Translations under genes and position numbers: made by a program | Notes under the pieces: generated by a model | What the model saw: only the letters and a program-made list of their open reading frames with translations | What the model was told of the DNA's origin: nothing | The model's database searches: none | NCBI GenBank assembly: GCA_014584315.1 | Contig: JACTNA010000033.1 | Span: 1-64,000, forward strand | Direction of reading: 5' to 3' | Origin: Planctomycetota bacterium | GTDB lineage: Bacteria; Planctomycetota; Phycisphaerae; Phycisphaerales; UBA1924 | Length of the DNA stretch: 64,000 nt | In this document: one piece after another, positions 42,601 to 51,395 of the stretch | How positions within the stretch are numbered: position 1 is the first letter of the stretch | Layout: each line of letters opens with the position of its first letter

Positions 42601-44022
42601 CTCGACGTCCACGACGATGTCCACCGACGCGCCGACTCGCGGCGGGCGGATCACCCCCGCGGCACGCAGCCTCGCTCCCGTCGGCGCGACGGCCGTCACA
42701 CGCTCGATGCGGATCTCGTGCTCGTCGAAGGTCGTTCGCCCCTCGAGCGCGCCGAAGCGGTAGGGGAAGTCGGTGAACGAGGCCGTCCCCTCACGCACGT
42801 CCAACGCGCCCCGGACGATGACCGGCGCGGGCCGGCCGTCGATCGGCTCGGCGCGGCTGACGCGCACCTCCGCGTCGACGAAGCCCGTCGGGTTCGAGAA
42901 GTTGCCGAGCCAGCGCCGCGCAATCTCAGGCGCGAGCGGGATGAGCGCGGGCTGCTCCTCCATGCGGAACCCGCGCGTCGTCAGCACGCACTCGAAGGGC
43001 GAATCGGCGTCGAAGCCGGTGTAGACGAGCCGCGTGTCGTAGCGCAGGTCGCCCACGATCCCGGCGAGCGCGGCCACGAACCCGTCCTCCGTGAACGCGA
43101 TGCTCCCGCTCGTGTCGTGCATGCGGACGCGCTTGCCCTCGTCCTCGAACGGCAGCGTCAACGCGACCCGCTCCAGATCCACCCGCGCCAGCACGCCCGT
43201 CGCCGGGTCGTACCTGAAACTCGCCCCCGCCACCGCGCCGCGCAGGTCCATCGCCTCGAACACCTGCCGGTACCGGCGCGGCACCGCGGACGGCGACCAC
43301 TGCTCCAGCAGCACACGCTCCAGCGAGAGCGACAGGCGCCCGTCCTTGTCCACCGCGCCGCTCAGCGCGATCGGCGACCGCCCCCCCCCGGGCGGCGCGG
43401 CCTCGCGCAGCGTGATCGTGTACCCCTCGTGCGCGGGGTCCGGCAGCGGCGTCACCTCGCCCATCAGCGGCACACGCAGCAGCGGTGCGTACGGCACGCC
43501 GGGCGCGCCGTGCTCGCCCAGTTCCAGCGCGGCCTCGCGCGTCGAGACCTTCGGCAGCACCAGCGCGCCGTCCGCGCCAGACGGCGCGGGCAGACGCAGC
43601 GCGCCGGCGTTCAGCGTCCCGTCCGAGTCCGACACGCTCAGCCGAACCAGCGGGCGGTCCAGGTGCAGCCGCTCGACCACCGGCGAGCCGGTGACGATCG
43701 ACAGCCACCGCACGTCGGCTTCGAGACGGTCGGCCTCGAAGACCGTGCCCGCCGGCCCGTCGATCCCGGGCACCCGCACGCGCACCCCGCGCAGCGTGTG
43801 CGTCCCGCCAAGCCCGAGCCGCACCGAATCCGCCTCGACGCTCGCCCCCAGCGTCCGCCCGAGCGACGGCAGCACGAGCCAACCCGCAACCGGCGAACGG
43901 GTCGCCACGAACACCACCACGCCCAGCACGACCGGCAGACACGCCAGCACAATCCACAGCCTGCGCTTGCGCGGCTTGTTCGCGGGTGACGGGGTCGGCT
44001 TGTCGGCGCGTGGTCGCTTCAT
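39604..44022 (-). CDS. Giant AsmA/TamB-like envelope protein
   Basis: 1472 residues. An N-terminal anchor helix (LWIVLACLPVVLGVVVFVA) after a basic start is followed by AsmA-type beta (GASVEADSVRLGLGGTHTLRGVRVRVPG), then ~1300 residues of repeated beta strands with DVRG/FSGTV/VRADG units. The C-terminal AsmA_2-like end (VLDLPLMLPLIEFSNLAVP...FYVRDGSVFFERLLVSAPSVEIVGYGSM) is typical. AsmA/TamB/YhdP proteins bridge the periplasm and move phospholipids to the outer membrane. A TAGGAT element lies 21 nt before the ATG. ATGA-coupled to the LOG gene. Confidence 0.75.
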   Translation of the reverse strand: MKRPRADKPTPSPANKPRKRRLWIVLACLPVVLGVVVFVATRSPVAGWLVLPSLGRTLGASVEADSVRLGLGGTHTLRGVRVRVPGIDGPAGTVFEADRLEADVRWLSIVTGSPVVERLHLDRPLVRLSVSDSDGTLNAGALRLPAPSGADGALVLPKVSTREAALELGEHGAPGVPYAPLLRVPLMGEVTPLPDPAHEGYTITLREAAPPGGGRSPIALSGAVDKDGRLSLSLERVLLEQWSPSAVPRRYRQVFEAMDLRGAVAGASFRYDPATGVLARVDLERVALTLPFEDEGKRVRMHDTSGSIAFTEDGFVAALAGIVGDLRYDTRLVYTGFDADSPFECVLTTRGFRMEEQPALIPLAPEIARRWLGNFSNPTGFVDAEVRVSRAEPIDGRPAPVIVRGALDVREGTASFTDFPYRFGALEGRTTFDEHEIRIERVTAVAPTGARLRAAGVIRPPRVGASVDIVVDVEDVPVDDTLLAAMSGGRRRLVEALFSRERYEEIVALGLVLTPERAEEIRRRIAEVEGSAEPPGEDRVEELIAARRALEAPVFEFGARAGVRVHVTREEGDETDYERTIEVRLPRAGLVPEHFPLPIVARDAVIVIDDRYAVLERGEFTGAAGGRAEVAASADVSTDLEVPPEVEIVAHAFPIDARLIHALPGPADRPTGEGVSLKRMLTDLRLRGAMDCVANIWPREDGSLAFSVDAALDGVEAAPVHGARGGGGEPFVLRDLGGNVAVTQEALTVRLSASLPAATPGLDAGRAFIDADVRFAAEGADGPTTFNAAVEATGLDLALAIEDAASVFSPDGGAAVADLRARYRPEGVVDGGASFSGTVESLDSVAVVVTRGEGLGFDALDGRIRLDSLVGVVRAEPIGREEIVLDGVRASVAFSGEDAGQLRADGRFPMRGRWGGGHSLAVNAEGWGFEHGLTRRVLRAAVPGDTADALDALNPRGRFDALIELAPPAPAIDAEGTDFDVRGRISPRSLALTSRGVEAHWPAVSGSVAFTRREGRVERLVGEADGWTVRLNGAWVVPRPDAVSLSASISLDSPAGLVDAQRALLPLEIDEMLRSLSIAVDGPLAARSVDLSVVADAAGTPARFRTTGLISFADASLSVGAPITHVKGVVGFLAERTPELPAPEFRVDLAADSLRVAGIDMTAGRARVESGTDERRVVVPLIVAHCHGGRMTGAAVVHPTRGDASGRDFEAQLRLVDVPLVAVLADWDRERKDLALLAGDRPAPEDGPESRWGGSLRASLDVAGRIGDPRRTSGRGQVIVTGDRGARVLDLPLMLPLIEFSNLAVPTGDTLSLAETEFYVRDGSVFFERLLVSAPSVEIVGYGSMSWPEAELDLRFNSRRTRRVPLLSPVIEAMRDEIITTAVRGTLGDPRISAEQFTGTRQLLARLAGRRLSESEEHLRQLERDAREEAERRRRVTPTARSTLREAVVSPVEPGPDAYPLPPEGDRPPDEP

Positions 44023-44106
44023 CGAACGGCGGATGCCGACATCATCCTACTGTGCCGGCCGCTCGCGGGTCGGCGGCGGGATCGGGCCTGGCGCCGAGGC
44101 GCGTCG

Positions 44107-45090
44107 TCACCGCCCCGACTGCATCTCCTCGCGCACCCGGAGCAGCAGGTCGCGCGTGGCGACGATGCCGCCCGGCTCCGGCAGCCGCGTGCCCTCGTAC
44201 TCCACGCCGACGTACCCGTCGTACCCCGCATCGACGACGATCCGCATCATGCGGCGGTAGTCGGTGCCGGTCTCGTTGCCGTCCTCGTCGAAGTCGTGGC
44301 TCTTGGCGCTGACCGCCTTCGCGAACGGCATCATCTCGGCGATGCCCTTGTACCGATCGTACTGCTCGTCGCGGCTGATGTTGAAGTTGCCGAAGTCGGG
44401 CAGCGTGCCGCAGTTCGGGTGGTCCACCAGCCGCATGACGCCCGAGAGCCACTCGCCGTTCGACGACAGCCCGCCGTGGTTCTCGACGATGACGTTCAGG
44501 CCCCGCTGCGCGCCCAGTTCCGTCAGTTTGCGCAGCCCGTCCGCGGCCAGACGCTGCTGCTCCTCGTACGTCCCCTGGCTGGCGGCGTTCACGCGGATCG
44601 AGTGGCACCCGAGGAACGCGGCCGCGTCCATCCACGGCACGTGGTTGCGGACGGCCTCGGTGCGCTTGCTCGTGTCCGGGTGCCCGACCTCGCCCAGCCG
44701 ATCGCACATGATGAGCAGGCTGCGCACGCCCGCGTCATCCGCGCGGCGCTTCATCTCGGCGAGATAGTCCGCGTCGCGCACCCGGTCGAAGAAGAACGTG
44801 TTGACGTACTCGACCGCCTCCAGCCCGAACTCCTCGCGCGTGCGCCGCGCGAAGTCCAGGTTGTCCATCTCCTTGGCGAAGAGCGTCCGGTGCAGCGACC
44901 ACTGCGCCAGCGAGATGCTGTAGAGTTGCTTCGGGGCCACGGCTCGCTCCTCCGGCTCGGCCGACTGCGTCGGAGGCGGCGCGTCGGCCTGCTGCCGGTC
45001 TGTTCGTCGTGCGCACGCCGCCAGCGCGCCCCCCGCGACCGCGGCCGAACACGCGGCCAGAAACCGGCGACGCTCGATGCTCTGACTCAT
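44107..45090 (-). CDS. Tat-exported TIM-barrel (xylose isomerase-like) lipoprotein
   Basis: 327 residues. Twin-arginine signal [21 protein letters not shown], with a LAAC lipobox, so it is a probable Tat-exported lipoprotein. The mature part is an AP-endonuclease-2 / xylose-isomerase-like TIM barrel with metal ligands in [33 protein letters not shown] and GYVGVEYEG. Proteins of this sort are abundant in planctomycetes; substrates are usually unknown sugars or polyols. TATGCT and GAGGAGG precede the start. Confidence 0.85.
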   Translation of the reverse strand: MSQSIERRRFLAACSAAVAGGALAACARRTDRQQADAPPPTQSAEPEERAVAPKQLYSISLAQWSLHRTLFAKEMDNLDFARRTREEFGLEAVEYVNTFFFDRVRDADYLAEMKRRADDAGVRSLLIMCDRLGEVGHPDTSKRTEAVRNHVPWMDAAAFLGCHSIRVNAASQGTYEEQQRLAADGLRKLTELGAQRGLNVIVENHGGLSSNGEWLSGVMRLVDHPNCGTLPDFGNFNISRDEQYDRYKGIAEMMPFAKAVSAKSHDFDEDGNETGTDYRRMMRIVVDAGYDGYVGVEYEGTRLPEPGGIVATRDLLLRVREEMQSGR

Positions 45091-45138
45091 GCCGCCTCCT
45101 CAGGGTCGGGGGGGTGGGGCCTCAGCATACACACCGCG

Positions 45139-45603
45139 TCACGCGCGACCGTTCCCCGCCAGCCACTCCGGCAGGGCGGCCGGCCGACCGTCGCGGTCGA
45201 TGCACGCCAGCGTCGTCGAGGCCGTCGCCAGCAGTTCGCCGGGTGTGTTCGGCGTGCCGTCGGTGCGTTCCAGAAGCCGCAGTTCGTACTCGTGCTCGAT
45301 CTTCACGCGGCTGGCCCCCACCACGCGCGTCGTCAGTTCCAGCAGGTCGTCGTACCGGGCCGGCCGCCTGTACCGCGCATCCAGCCGCACGATCGCCAGC
45401 AGCACCCCCGCCCGCTCGAGTTCCGCGTAGGTCAACCCCGACCCGCGCAGCAGTTCGGTCCGCCCCATCTCGAACCACGGCACGTACGCCGCGTGGTGCG
45501 CCACGCCCATCGGGTCGCACTCGCAGTAGCGCACCCGCACGCAGATCTTCCCCACGGTCGGCACGGGGCGGTCGGGCGACGGCGCGCGAAGTCGGCGGGA
45601 CAC
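45139..45603 (-). CDS. Acyl-CoA thioesterase (YbgC/4HBT hotdog fold)
   Basis: 154 residues from GTG 45603, supported by TAGAGT 5 nt upstream; a GTG at 45624 is an alternative. Hotdog-fold signature RVRYCECDPMGVAHHAAYVPWFEMGRTELLR carries the catalytic Asp (CECDPMGV) of the 4-hydroxybenzoyl-CoA thioesterase family, and VLLAIVRLDARYRRPARYDDLLELTTRV follows. Hydrolyses acyl-CoA; YbgC homologues work near the Tol-Pal system, but no tol gene is adjacent here. Confidence 0.88.
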   Translation of the reverse strand: MSRRLRAPSPDRPVPTVGKICVRVRYCECDPMGVAHHAAYVPWFEMGRTELLRGSGLTYAELERAGVLLAIVRLDARYRRPARYDDLLELTTRVVGASRVKIEHEYELRLLERTDGTPNTPGELLATASTTLACIDRDGRPAALPEWLAGNGRA

Positions 45604-45608
45604 GCCGG

Positions 45609-45614
45609 ACTCTA
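45609..45614 (-). promoter_or_regulatory. -10 element TAGAGT of the thioesterase gene
   Basis: Minus strand TAGAGT ends 5 nt before GTG 45603. It decides the start chosen for that gene. Confidence 0.35.
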
Positions 45615-46035
45615 TCGACCGCACCGGCGCAAAGCCGCCGCGGCGGGTGGACGACCCGCTGCACCGGGTGGCGGTCTGTGCTTGGGGGTGTTCCCGCCGC
45701 GGCGGAAGACAGGGGGAAAGACGGCGGCGGGCGCGTTCCCCTCCGAACGCACCACGCCGCCGATCCCCCGGGAATGGCGGGAGCGGGGCCCACTCACGAC
45801 CCCCGCCCCGCCTGATCGCCGGCCGCCGGAACGGGTCGTCGGGGGCGAGGACTCGCGCTTCCGGTCGGCCGACTCAAGAGCCGGCAGCATGGGGGGCCTC
45901 TCGCCCCCCCGTGTCAAGGTGCGTAATCCGCGGGGGCGAGGGGACACCCTCCGCGCAAAAAAACCGCCGGCCGCGCCGCACAGGGCGCGCACGCCCGAAG
46001 GCCGATCCGAACGCCTTGACCCGGGAGCGACCCCC

Positions 46036-46041
46036 TACAGT
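46036..46041 (+). promoter_or_regulatory. -10 element TACAGT of the GNAT gene, leaderless-type
   Basis: TACAGT ends 8 nt before ATG 46050. A TTGACC lies 14 bp upstream, too close for a normal -35. Confidence 0.35.
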
Positions 46042-46049
46042 CTCCGCTT

Positions 46050-46622
46050 ATGCCCCAGACCGGCGCCTGCCCCAGCCAGCCGACCGAGCAACCCGCGACC
46101 CACACGGGCCGGGTCGTCGTCCGCCGCTTCATGACCGGCGACCCGGTGGCCGAGATCACCGCCCTGCTGCACCGCGCCTACGCCGGGCAGACCGCGATGG
46201 GCCTGCGACCCCTCGCCGGCCGCCAGGACGACAAGACCACACTCGACCGCGTCCTGAACAGCGAGTGCTACCTCGCACTCATCCCGCGCGACGACGGCTC
46301 CGAACGCATCGTCGGCGTCATCCTCTTCAAGGAGCACGAGCGCGTCGCGTTCCCCGACTTCTTCCTGCGGCCCGACGTCGCCCACTTCGCCATGTTCGGC
46401 GTCGAGCCGGACCTGCAAGGCATGGGCATCGGACGGCTGCTGCTGGAGAAGTGCGAGGAGCGCGCGCGCGAGATCGGCGCGACCGAACTCGCCCTGAGCA
46501 TGGCCGAGCCGGACGAGGCGCTGCGGACCTACTACGAAAAACGCGGCTACCGCTTCGTCTGCCACTGGCAGTGGCCGTACACGAACTACCGGAGCTGCAT
46601 CCTGAGCAAGCGGGTGGGGTAG
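46050..46622 (+). CDS. GNAT-family N-acetyltransferase
   Basis: 190 residues. GNAT motifs A and B: MFGVEPDLQGMGIGRLLLEKCEERAREIGATELALSMAEPDEALRTYYEKRGYRFV (acetyl-CoA pyrophosphate loop Q-x-x-G-x-G). N-terminal RRFMTGDPVAEITALLHRAYAG is the usual beta-alpha start. Transfers acetyl from acetyl-CoA to an amine; substrate unknown. Confidence 0.9.
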   Translation: MPQTGACPSQPTEQPATHTGRVVVRRFMTGDPVAEITALLHRAYAGQTAMGLRPLAGRQDDKTTLDRVLNSECYLALIPRDDGSERIVGVILFKEHERVAFPDFFLRPDVAHFAMFGVEPDLQGMGIGRLLLEKCEERAREIGATELALSMAEPDEALRTYYEKRGYRFVCHWQWPYTNYRSCILSKRVG

Positions 46623-46631
46623 GGGCGGGGG

Positions 46632-47888
46632 TCAGTCCGGCGCGGGCGGATCGGCGTCCACATCGAGTTGAGCGGCGATGGCATCGGCGTAACGGCGATA
46701 CCTCTCGCGGTCCTCCGCGGCGTACCGATCGTCATGTTCCGCGTGGAACAGGAGCACTTCGGCGACCTCGCGCCATTCGTCTCTTGCGCGTCGGTCTTGC
46801 CGAACGAAGCCGTCAATGAACTCGTCCGGGTCCGGCATTGTCAGCAGATGGACGCCGGATAACGGGAGGTTTCTCCAACTCTTGTCAAGGTACGCTGCCC
46901 GCACCCACGGCGCGGCTTCAACAGAGACGAGCGCGGCACGCACTTCCTTGATGCTCGGGCGCAGTTCCTCGTACGCGACCCGCGGCGGCGGACCCCAGAT
47001 CGGCGGGAAGGCAGACCGATCGAAGCCGGACATGAAGACGAACGCTTCTTCAACGCGGCCTTCGAGCAACAGTCGCTCGGCGATGTGCCGCCTTTGCTGC
47101 TCCGGCTGCGCGCAGGCGAGCGCCCCCGCCGCTACCAGAGCGGCGAGGAAGCACGCACCGAGCACGCCCCCCGACGGCCGCACGTTCGAGATGCCGATCT
47201 CCAGCGGCCCGTTCGATCGAAGCCAGTAGAGGCCGATCGCCGCGGCGACCCCGAGCACGAACAAGCCGAGGAACGAGAACACCATGACCGTAAAGCGGAC
47301 GCTCGAGAGCAGTTCATCCTCCTCCGAATGCTGCAGCCCGCCCATGAAATCGACGATGGGCGCGGGCGTGACCTGCGTCGCGGCGAACAGGATCACGTCC
47401 GCCCAGAACGCGACGAGCAGGAAGACAGGGAGGAGCGGCAGGTCGAACAACACCGAGAGCACGCGGCTGATGAGAGTGACGCGCCACGCCGCGACGAGCG
47501 CGAGCGTCCACAGGTTCGCCTCGATCGCGCCGACTGGCGTGAGGAACCGCTCGTACGGCATCGCGTAGAGCCACGCAAGGGGGGAAGTCATCCAGAACAG
47601 GCCGAGGAAGCCGAGGTAACCCCCAACGACGCGGTAGTTCTGGGCGTCGGGAAAGCGACCGAAGGCGTAAACGGCGGCGAAGAGCACGAGCGAGTTGCCG
47701 ATCGAGGCCGCGTAGCCGTGCGTCAGGACGGTCCACTCGGCGGGCAGGAATGCGCCGTCGTAGTTGCGGGCGAGACTCGCCGTCAGCACAAGGAACGCGC
47801 CGACGGCAAGCGTCCAGCGGTTGCCCGCGAGCGCGACGATCGCGTCGCGATCGCCCACGAGGAACAGGGCGGCGTCGCGCAGCCTCAT
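46632..47888 (-). CDS. Multi-pass membrane protein, unknown
   Basis: 418 residues. Six to seven hydrophobic helices in the first ~285 residues (LAVGAFLVLTASLA, SIGNSLVLFAAVYAFG, VVGGYLGFLGLFWM, LWTLALVAAWRVTLI, LLPVFLLVAFWADVILFA, FTVMVFSFLGLFVLGVAAAIGLYWL, ACFLAALVAAGALACA), then a soluble C-terminal ~130 residues. No family recognised. Four-base ATGA overlap couples it to the radical-SAM gene, hinting at a joint role. Confidence 0.55.
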   Translation of the reverse strand: MRLRDAALFLVGDRDAIVALAGNRWTLAVGAFLVLTASLARNYDGAFLPAEWTVLTHGYAASIGNSLVLFAAVYAFGRFPDAQNYRVVGGYLGFLGLFWMTSPLAWLYAMPYERFLTPVGAIEANLWTLALVAAWRVTLISRVLSVLFDLPLLPVFLLVAFWADVILFAATQVTPAPIVDFMGGLQHSEEDELLSSVRFTVMVFSFLGLFVLGVAAAIGLYWLRSNGPLEIGISNVRPSGGVLGACFLAALVAAGALACAQPEQQRRHIAERLLLEGRVEEAFVFMSGFDRSAFPPIWGPPPRVAYEELRPSIKEVRAALVSVEAAPWVRAAYLDKSWRNLPLSGVHLLTMPDPDEFIDGFVRQDRRARDEWREVAEVLLFHAEHDDRYAAEDRERYRRYADAIAAQLDVDADPPAPD

Positions 47889-49192
47889 AGAACCTCCTCG
47901 CGCCGGCCCCAGATGCGCCGGCGCAGTTTTGCCCGCCGCCCCGAAGGCCCGTGTGCGAACACCATGCGCACCAGGTTACGGAATCCCGATTCGAGTTGCT
48001 CCACGCTCATCCGGTCGGGGCGGAACGCGACGTCGAAGAGCGTGCATGCCTCCCAGCCTCGGTCTCGGAGCAGGCGGCCCTCGCGCCCAAGCCGCACTCG
48101 CAGGCCGGTGCCCGGGAAGGGCGTCTCGAGCGTGAGTTGCAGGTCGGCGAACGGGGCCTCGACGAGAAACTCGCCGAGCGCGTGCAGAGATTCAAAGTCC
48201 TCCCCGTCGCCGCCAACGACGAAGCAGCCGATGACCGCCACGCCGCGGTCCTGGATAGCCGCTACGGCGTCCATCACGCGGGACAGTGGCGCGGCTTTGG
48301 CGCCCATCCCGGCGTGGCGCGGCACGAGCGTCTCGACGCCGATGAGCACCTGCACGCATCCCGACGCGGCAAGTCGATCCAGCAGAGCGGGCCGCTCGCC
48401 GATGCGCCAGTCCGCCTCGGTGAACCACCGCACGCCCGCTCGCTCGAACGCGGCCAGCAGGGGCAGCGGGTCGCGCCGGCCCACGAAGGTATGGTCGTCC
48501 GCGAGCTCGATGGTCCGCGCCCCGTGCGCGCCGGTCAGCGCGCTCAGTTCCTGCTCGATCAGTTCGACCGGCTTCTCGCGGAACGGTCCGAGCAGCCTGC
48601 TCGCGCCGCAGAAATCGCACGCCAGCGGGCAGCCGCGGGCCGTCTGGATCGTGTACCGCGGGCGTGGACGGCCGTCCACCAGGTCGAATCGCGGCACGGG
48701 CGCGCTGCACAGGTCGAACGGACGCGGAGCCTGATACAACGGACGCAGCCGGTCCGCCGCCGCGTCGCCCAGAAGGTCCGGCCACACCGGCTCGCCGTCA
48801 CCAATCACGGCGGCGTCTGCGTGCTCGGCAACCTCGTGTGGCATCGCCGTCGCGTGCAGCCCGCCGATGACCACGCGAATGCCTTCGGCGCGCAGCGCGT
48901 CCGCGAGCACATAGGCATCGTTGATCGAGGGTGTCAGCGCGGAGATGGCGACCAGGTCCGGCCGGTCCAGCGCGAGCCGGTGCGCCAGCGCCCCAACTCC
49001 CCCCTCGCACTCGTGCAGCGTCGTCTCCCACCCTTCGGGCGTGAGGGCGGCGAGCGTCAACAGGCCCAGAGGGGGGAGCGAGGCGATCGCCGTGGCGCGC
49101 GACGCCAGCGCGGGGAGCGACATCCCGAGTTCCAGCATCTCTCGCTCGCGGACGCGCAACCCGGACATCGACACCAGCGCGACATGCTTCAC
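47885..49192 (-). CDS. B12-binding radical SAM protein
   Basis: 435 residues from GTG 49192. The N-terminal cobalamin-binding Rossmann half (DLVAISALTPSINDAYVLADALRAEGIRVVIGGLHATAMPHE; the DxHxxG histidine is not obvious) is followed by a radical SAM core with the CxxxCxxC cluster site TARGCPLACDFCGASRL (~residue 190). GCFVVGGDGEDFESL and LETPFPGTGLR fit the family. Usually methylates or rearranges unactivated carbon; the substrate is not apparent. A TAACAAT element lies 6 nt before the start codon. Confidence 0.85.
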   Translation of the reverse strand: MKHVALVSMSGLRVREREMLELGMSLPALASRATAIASLPPLGLLTLAALTPEGWETTLHECEGGVGALAHRLALDRPDLVAISALTPSINDAYVLADALRAEGIRVVIGGLHATAMPHEVAEHADAAVIGDGEPVWPDLLGDAAADRLRPLYQAPRPFDLCSAPVPRFDLVDGRPRPRYTIQTARGCPLACDFCGASRLLGPFREKPVELIEQELSALTGAHGARTIELADDHTFVGRRDPLPLLAAFERAGVRWFTEADWRIGERPALLDRLAASGCVQVLIGVETLVPRHAGMGAKAAPLSRVMDAVAAIQDRGVAVIGCFVVGGDGEDFESLHALGEFLVEAPFADLQLTLETPFPGTGLRVRLGREGRLLRDRGWEACTLFDVAFRPDRMSVEQLESGFRNLVRMVFAHGPSGRRAKLRRRIWGRREEVL

Positions 49193-49198
49193 TCACCC

Positions 49199-49205
49199 AT
49201 TGTTA
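49199..49205 (-). promoter_or_regulatory. -10 element TAACAAT of the radical-SAM operon, leaderless-type
   Basis: Minus strand TAACAAT, then 6 nt (GGGTGA), then GTG 49192. Confidence 0.35.
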
Positions 49206-49292
49206 CGATCGCTCGTGGGCTCGGTTTCGAGAAAAGCGATCGAACAGCGGGGCAGGTCTCTCCTGCCCAGCATCGACCGGCGCCCATTCCCC

Positions 49293-51395
49293 TCACCCCC
49301 GCACCCCCCGCCACACCGCCCCCAGCGCCAGCACCAGCAGCGGCAGGCCCGCCGCCAGTGCCCAGCGCAGGGCGAGCAGGTCGCCGCTCGTGAGCGGCCT
49401 GATCCGCGGCGTCGAGCGGGCTTCCGCGCTGCGCGCGATCAGCGACTCCTGCCCCGCCAGCCACCAGATCGACGCCTCCAGCAACTCGGCGTTGCCGGGG
49501 AAGGCGGGGACAAGCCGTCCCTCGGCCTCGCGCCGCTCGAACGCCACCTGATCGACGTGCCAGTTGTTCGAGCCGATCGCCACCAGCCGCAGCGGCCCGC
49601 GCTCGCACGCCGCCCCCACCAGCCACGGGCCGTCGCGGTGGTCGCGGGCCTCGTCGAAGACGGGCGGGTCGGGGAGGTACGGCCGCTGCGCCCGGGGCGT
49701 CTGCCACAGCCGCAGCCACTGCGACTCGCGCCACGCGCCACGCTCGGCGTCGAGGTGCATGAGATCGGTGACGGTCGCGCCCGCGCCGGCGTCGGTGCGC
49801 CGCAGCGCCACGGGCCAGACCAGCGCGACGCCGAGGTTCCGCACGGCCGCGGCGATCGGATGCTCGCCGCCGGTGGGGATGACGAGGTGGTCCGTGAGCA
49901 CGACACGCCCCGTCGGCAGGGCCTCATCGCGCAGGATGGGCGTGCCGGAGAGCGCTTCGAGCCCGAACCGGGCGAGCACGGACGCGACCGGGTCCGGCTG
50001 GCCGTAGGTCGGCATGACGGACGGGTTCAGCGAGAGCAGGATCGGCATCCCGTCGTCGGCGAGTCGTTCGAGGGCGCGGCCGAGCGTGGCGGCGCGCTCC
50101 GCGCCGGGCTTGTCGCCCGGGCCGCGTGAGGACGCGCTGCTGTCCGGCGAGATGACGACGTAGACGACGGGGCGCTGGCCGATCCGGTCGCGGTCGGTCA
50201 CGTGCGGCGGGTCGGGCTCGAGCACCGGCGCCCACTCGAGCACGTCGATGCCGCGCCGTTCGAGCCGCTCGATCGCGTGCGTGAAGACGGGGAGCGTGCG
50301 CGTGAAGCGGGTGGCCTCGCCGTGGACGATGACGACCACGGGCCGGGCCGGCTCGACGAGGGCGGCGAGCGCTCCCGCGACCAGTTCCTGCGCGCGGGCG
50401 CGGGTGTCCGCCCGGACCGCGCTCTCGCTCGGGGCCAGCAGCGAGGCGGCGTCCACCGCGGCGATCCCCCCCCCCGGCGGGCCGATCGCCAGCAACGCCT
50501 CCGCCGATTCGAGCGCACCCGCCACGCGCAGCACGCCGGGGCGGGGCAGGCGGCGCAGGGCGTCGGCCGTCGAGGCGGCGCGGTCGCGCAGCGGGGCGAT
50601 CGCGCCGGCGATGGGGCGCGCGGCGTCCGCCGCGGCCTCGGGCGTGCCGCCGACCGCGAACCGCGCCGACTCCTGCGCAATCGCGCCCAGTTCAACGGCT
50701 CGCTCGGCGAGCGCGTCGGCGAGGAGCGGCGCGGCCTCGTCCGGGCGCGGCAGCGCGATGCCCCCCCCCTGCGGCGGCGCGATCGCCGCGCCCGCGCGGC
50801 GGGCCGCCTCGCGCAACTGCCGCGACGCGAGCCGCGCCACCGCCGACCGCTCCTCGAAGAACCGCCGGTTGCTCGCGTCCGCGTCGGACCCGGGCTCGAC
50901 GAGCGAGGCGACGTGCGCCAGCGCGGGCGAGAGCGTCCCCTCGAGCCAGTCGGCCAACTCGCCAGCGAACGCGCCCGCCTCCGCGATGCGCGCCGACTGC
51001 GATTCCAGGTCGGCCCGGTCGCGCTCGACCAGCCGGTCCACAAGCGCACGGTACTCCTCGACGCCGGTCGGCGAACCGGCGTCGATGCGCGTCACCCGCA
51101 CCGCGTCGCCCTCGCGGCCCACCAGGTCCAGCACGTCGCCCACCGCGCGCCACGCCTGCGGGTCGGCGGACCGGCGGTCGGCGACCAGCACGATCTCGAA
51201 GCCCCCCCCCGCCTGCGCCGCGCGCCCGATCGCGCCCGAAAGCCGCGGCGCGAGCGACTGCTCGCCCCCCGCCGTCAGGTCCAGCCTCGCGTCGAACCGC
51301 GCGGCCAGCAGCGCGGCGACGACCGCGACGGCGATCACCGCGAACGCCGTGGCGGCGGTGATCGAGGCCGGCCAGACTCGCCGTGCCGCGCTCAT
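49293..51395 (-). CDS. GldG-like ABC transporter auxiliary/substrate protein
   Basis: 700 residues from ATG 51395 (ATGA overlap with the permease); longer readings to 52472 are noise. An N-terminal helix (ITAATAFAVIAVAVVAALLAA) is followed by a large extracytoplasmic part with the GldG/ABC-type-uncharacterised domain (DLTAGGEQSLAPRLSGAI, VILVADRRS-type strands) and a C-terminal helix (LRWALAAGLPLLVLALGAVW). Such proteins partner an ATPase plus permease in gliding/ABC-2 exporters. A Pro/Gly-rich C run (50466-50475) is inside the gene. Confidence 0.7.
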   Translation of the reverse strand: MSAARRVWPASITAATAFAVIAVAVVAALLAARFDARLDLTAGGEQSLAPRLSGAIGRAAQAGGGFEIVLVADRRSADPQAWRAVGDVLDLVGREGDAVRVTRIDAGSPTGVEEYRALVDRLVERDRADLESQSARIAEAGAFAGELADWLEGTLSPALAHVASLVEPGSDADASNRRFFEERSAVARLASRQLREAARRAGAAIAPPQGGGIALPRPDEAAPLLADALAERAVELGAIAQESARFAVGGTPEAAADAARPIAGAIAPLRDRAASTADALRRLPRPGVLRVAGALESAEALLAIGPPGGGIAAVDAASLLAPSESAVRADTRARAQELVAGALAALVEPARPVVVIVHGEATRFTRTLPVFTHAIERLERRGIDVLEWAPVLEPDPPHVTDRDRIGQRPVVYVVISPDSSASSRGPGDKPGAERAATLGRALERLADDGMPILLSLNPSVMPTYGQPDPVASVLARFGLEALSGTPILRDEALPTGRVVLTDHLVIPTGGEHPIAAAVRNLGVALVWPVALRRTDAGAGATVTDLMHLDAERGAWRESQWLRLWQTPRAQRPYLPDPPVFDEARDHRDGPWLVGAACERGPLRLVAIGSNNWHVDQVAFERREAEGRLVPAFPGNAELLEASIWWLAGQESLIARSAEARSTPRIRPLTSGDLLALRWALAAGLPLLVLALGAVWRGVRG

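Larger units (their letters stand above)
45604..46049. other. Intergenic region between divergent thioesterase and GNAT genes
   Basis: 446 bp without a credible gene. It contains the two divergent -10 hexamers (45609-45614 minus, 46036-46041 plus) and a GC-rich hairpin (GGGGGGC / GCCCCCC at 45891-45909). Candidate open frames here have non-coding composition. Confidence 0.5.

Noticed and set aside
39760..43989. Long plus-strand frames opposite the AsmA-like gene
   Set aside because: Antisense to a continuous AsmA-type protein with an ATGA-linked neighbour; composition is that of a shadow.
45612..45992. 126-residue minus-strand frame
   Set aside because: Low-complexity Arg/Gly/Pro product, no ribosome binding site, and it overlaps both divergent promoters.
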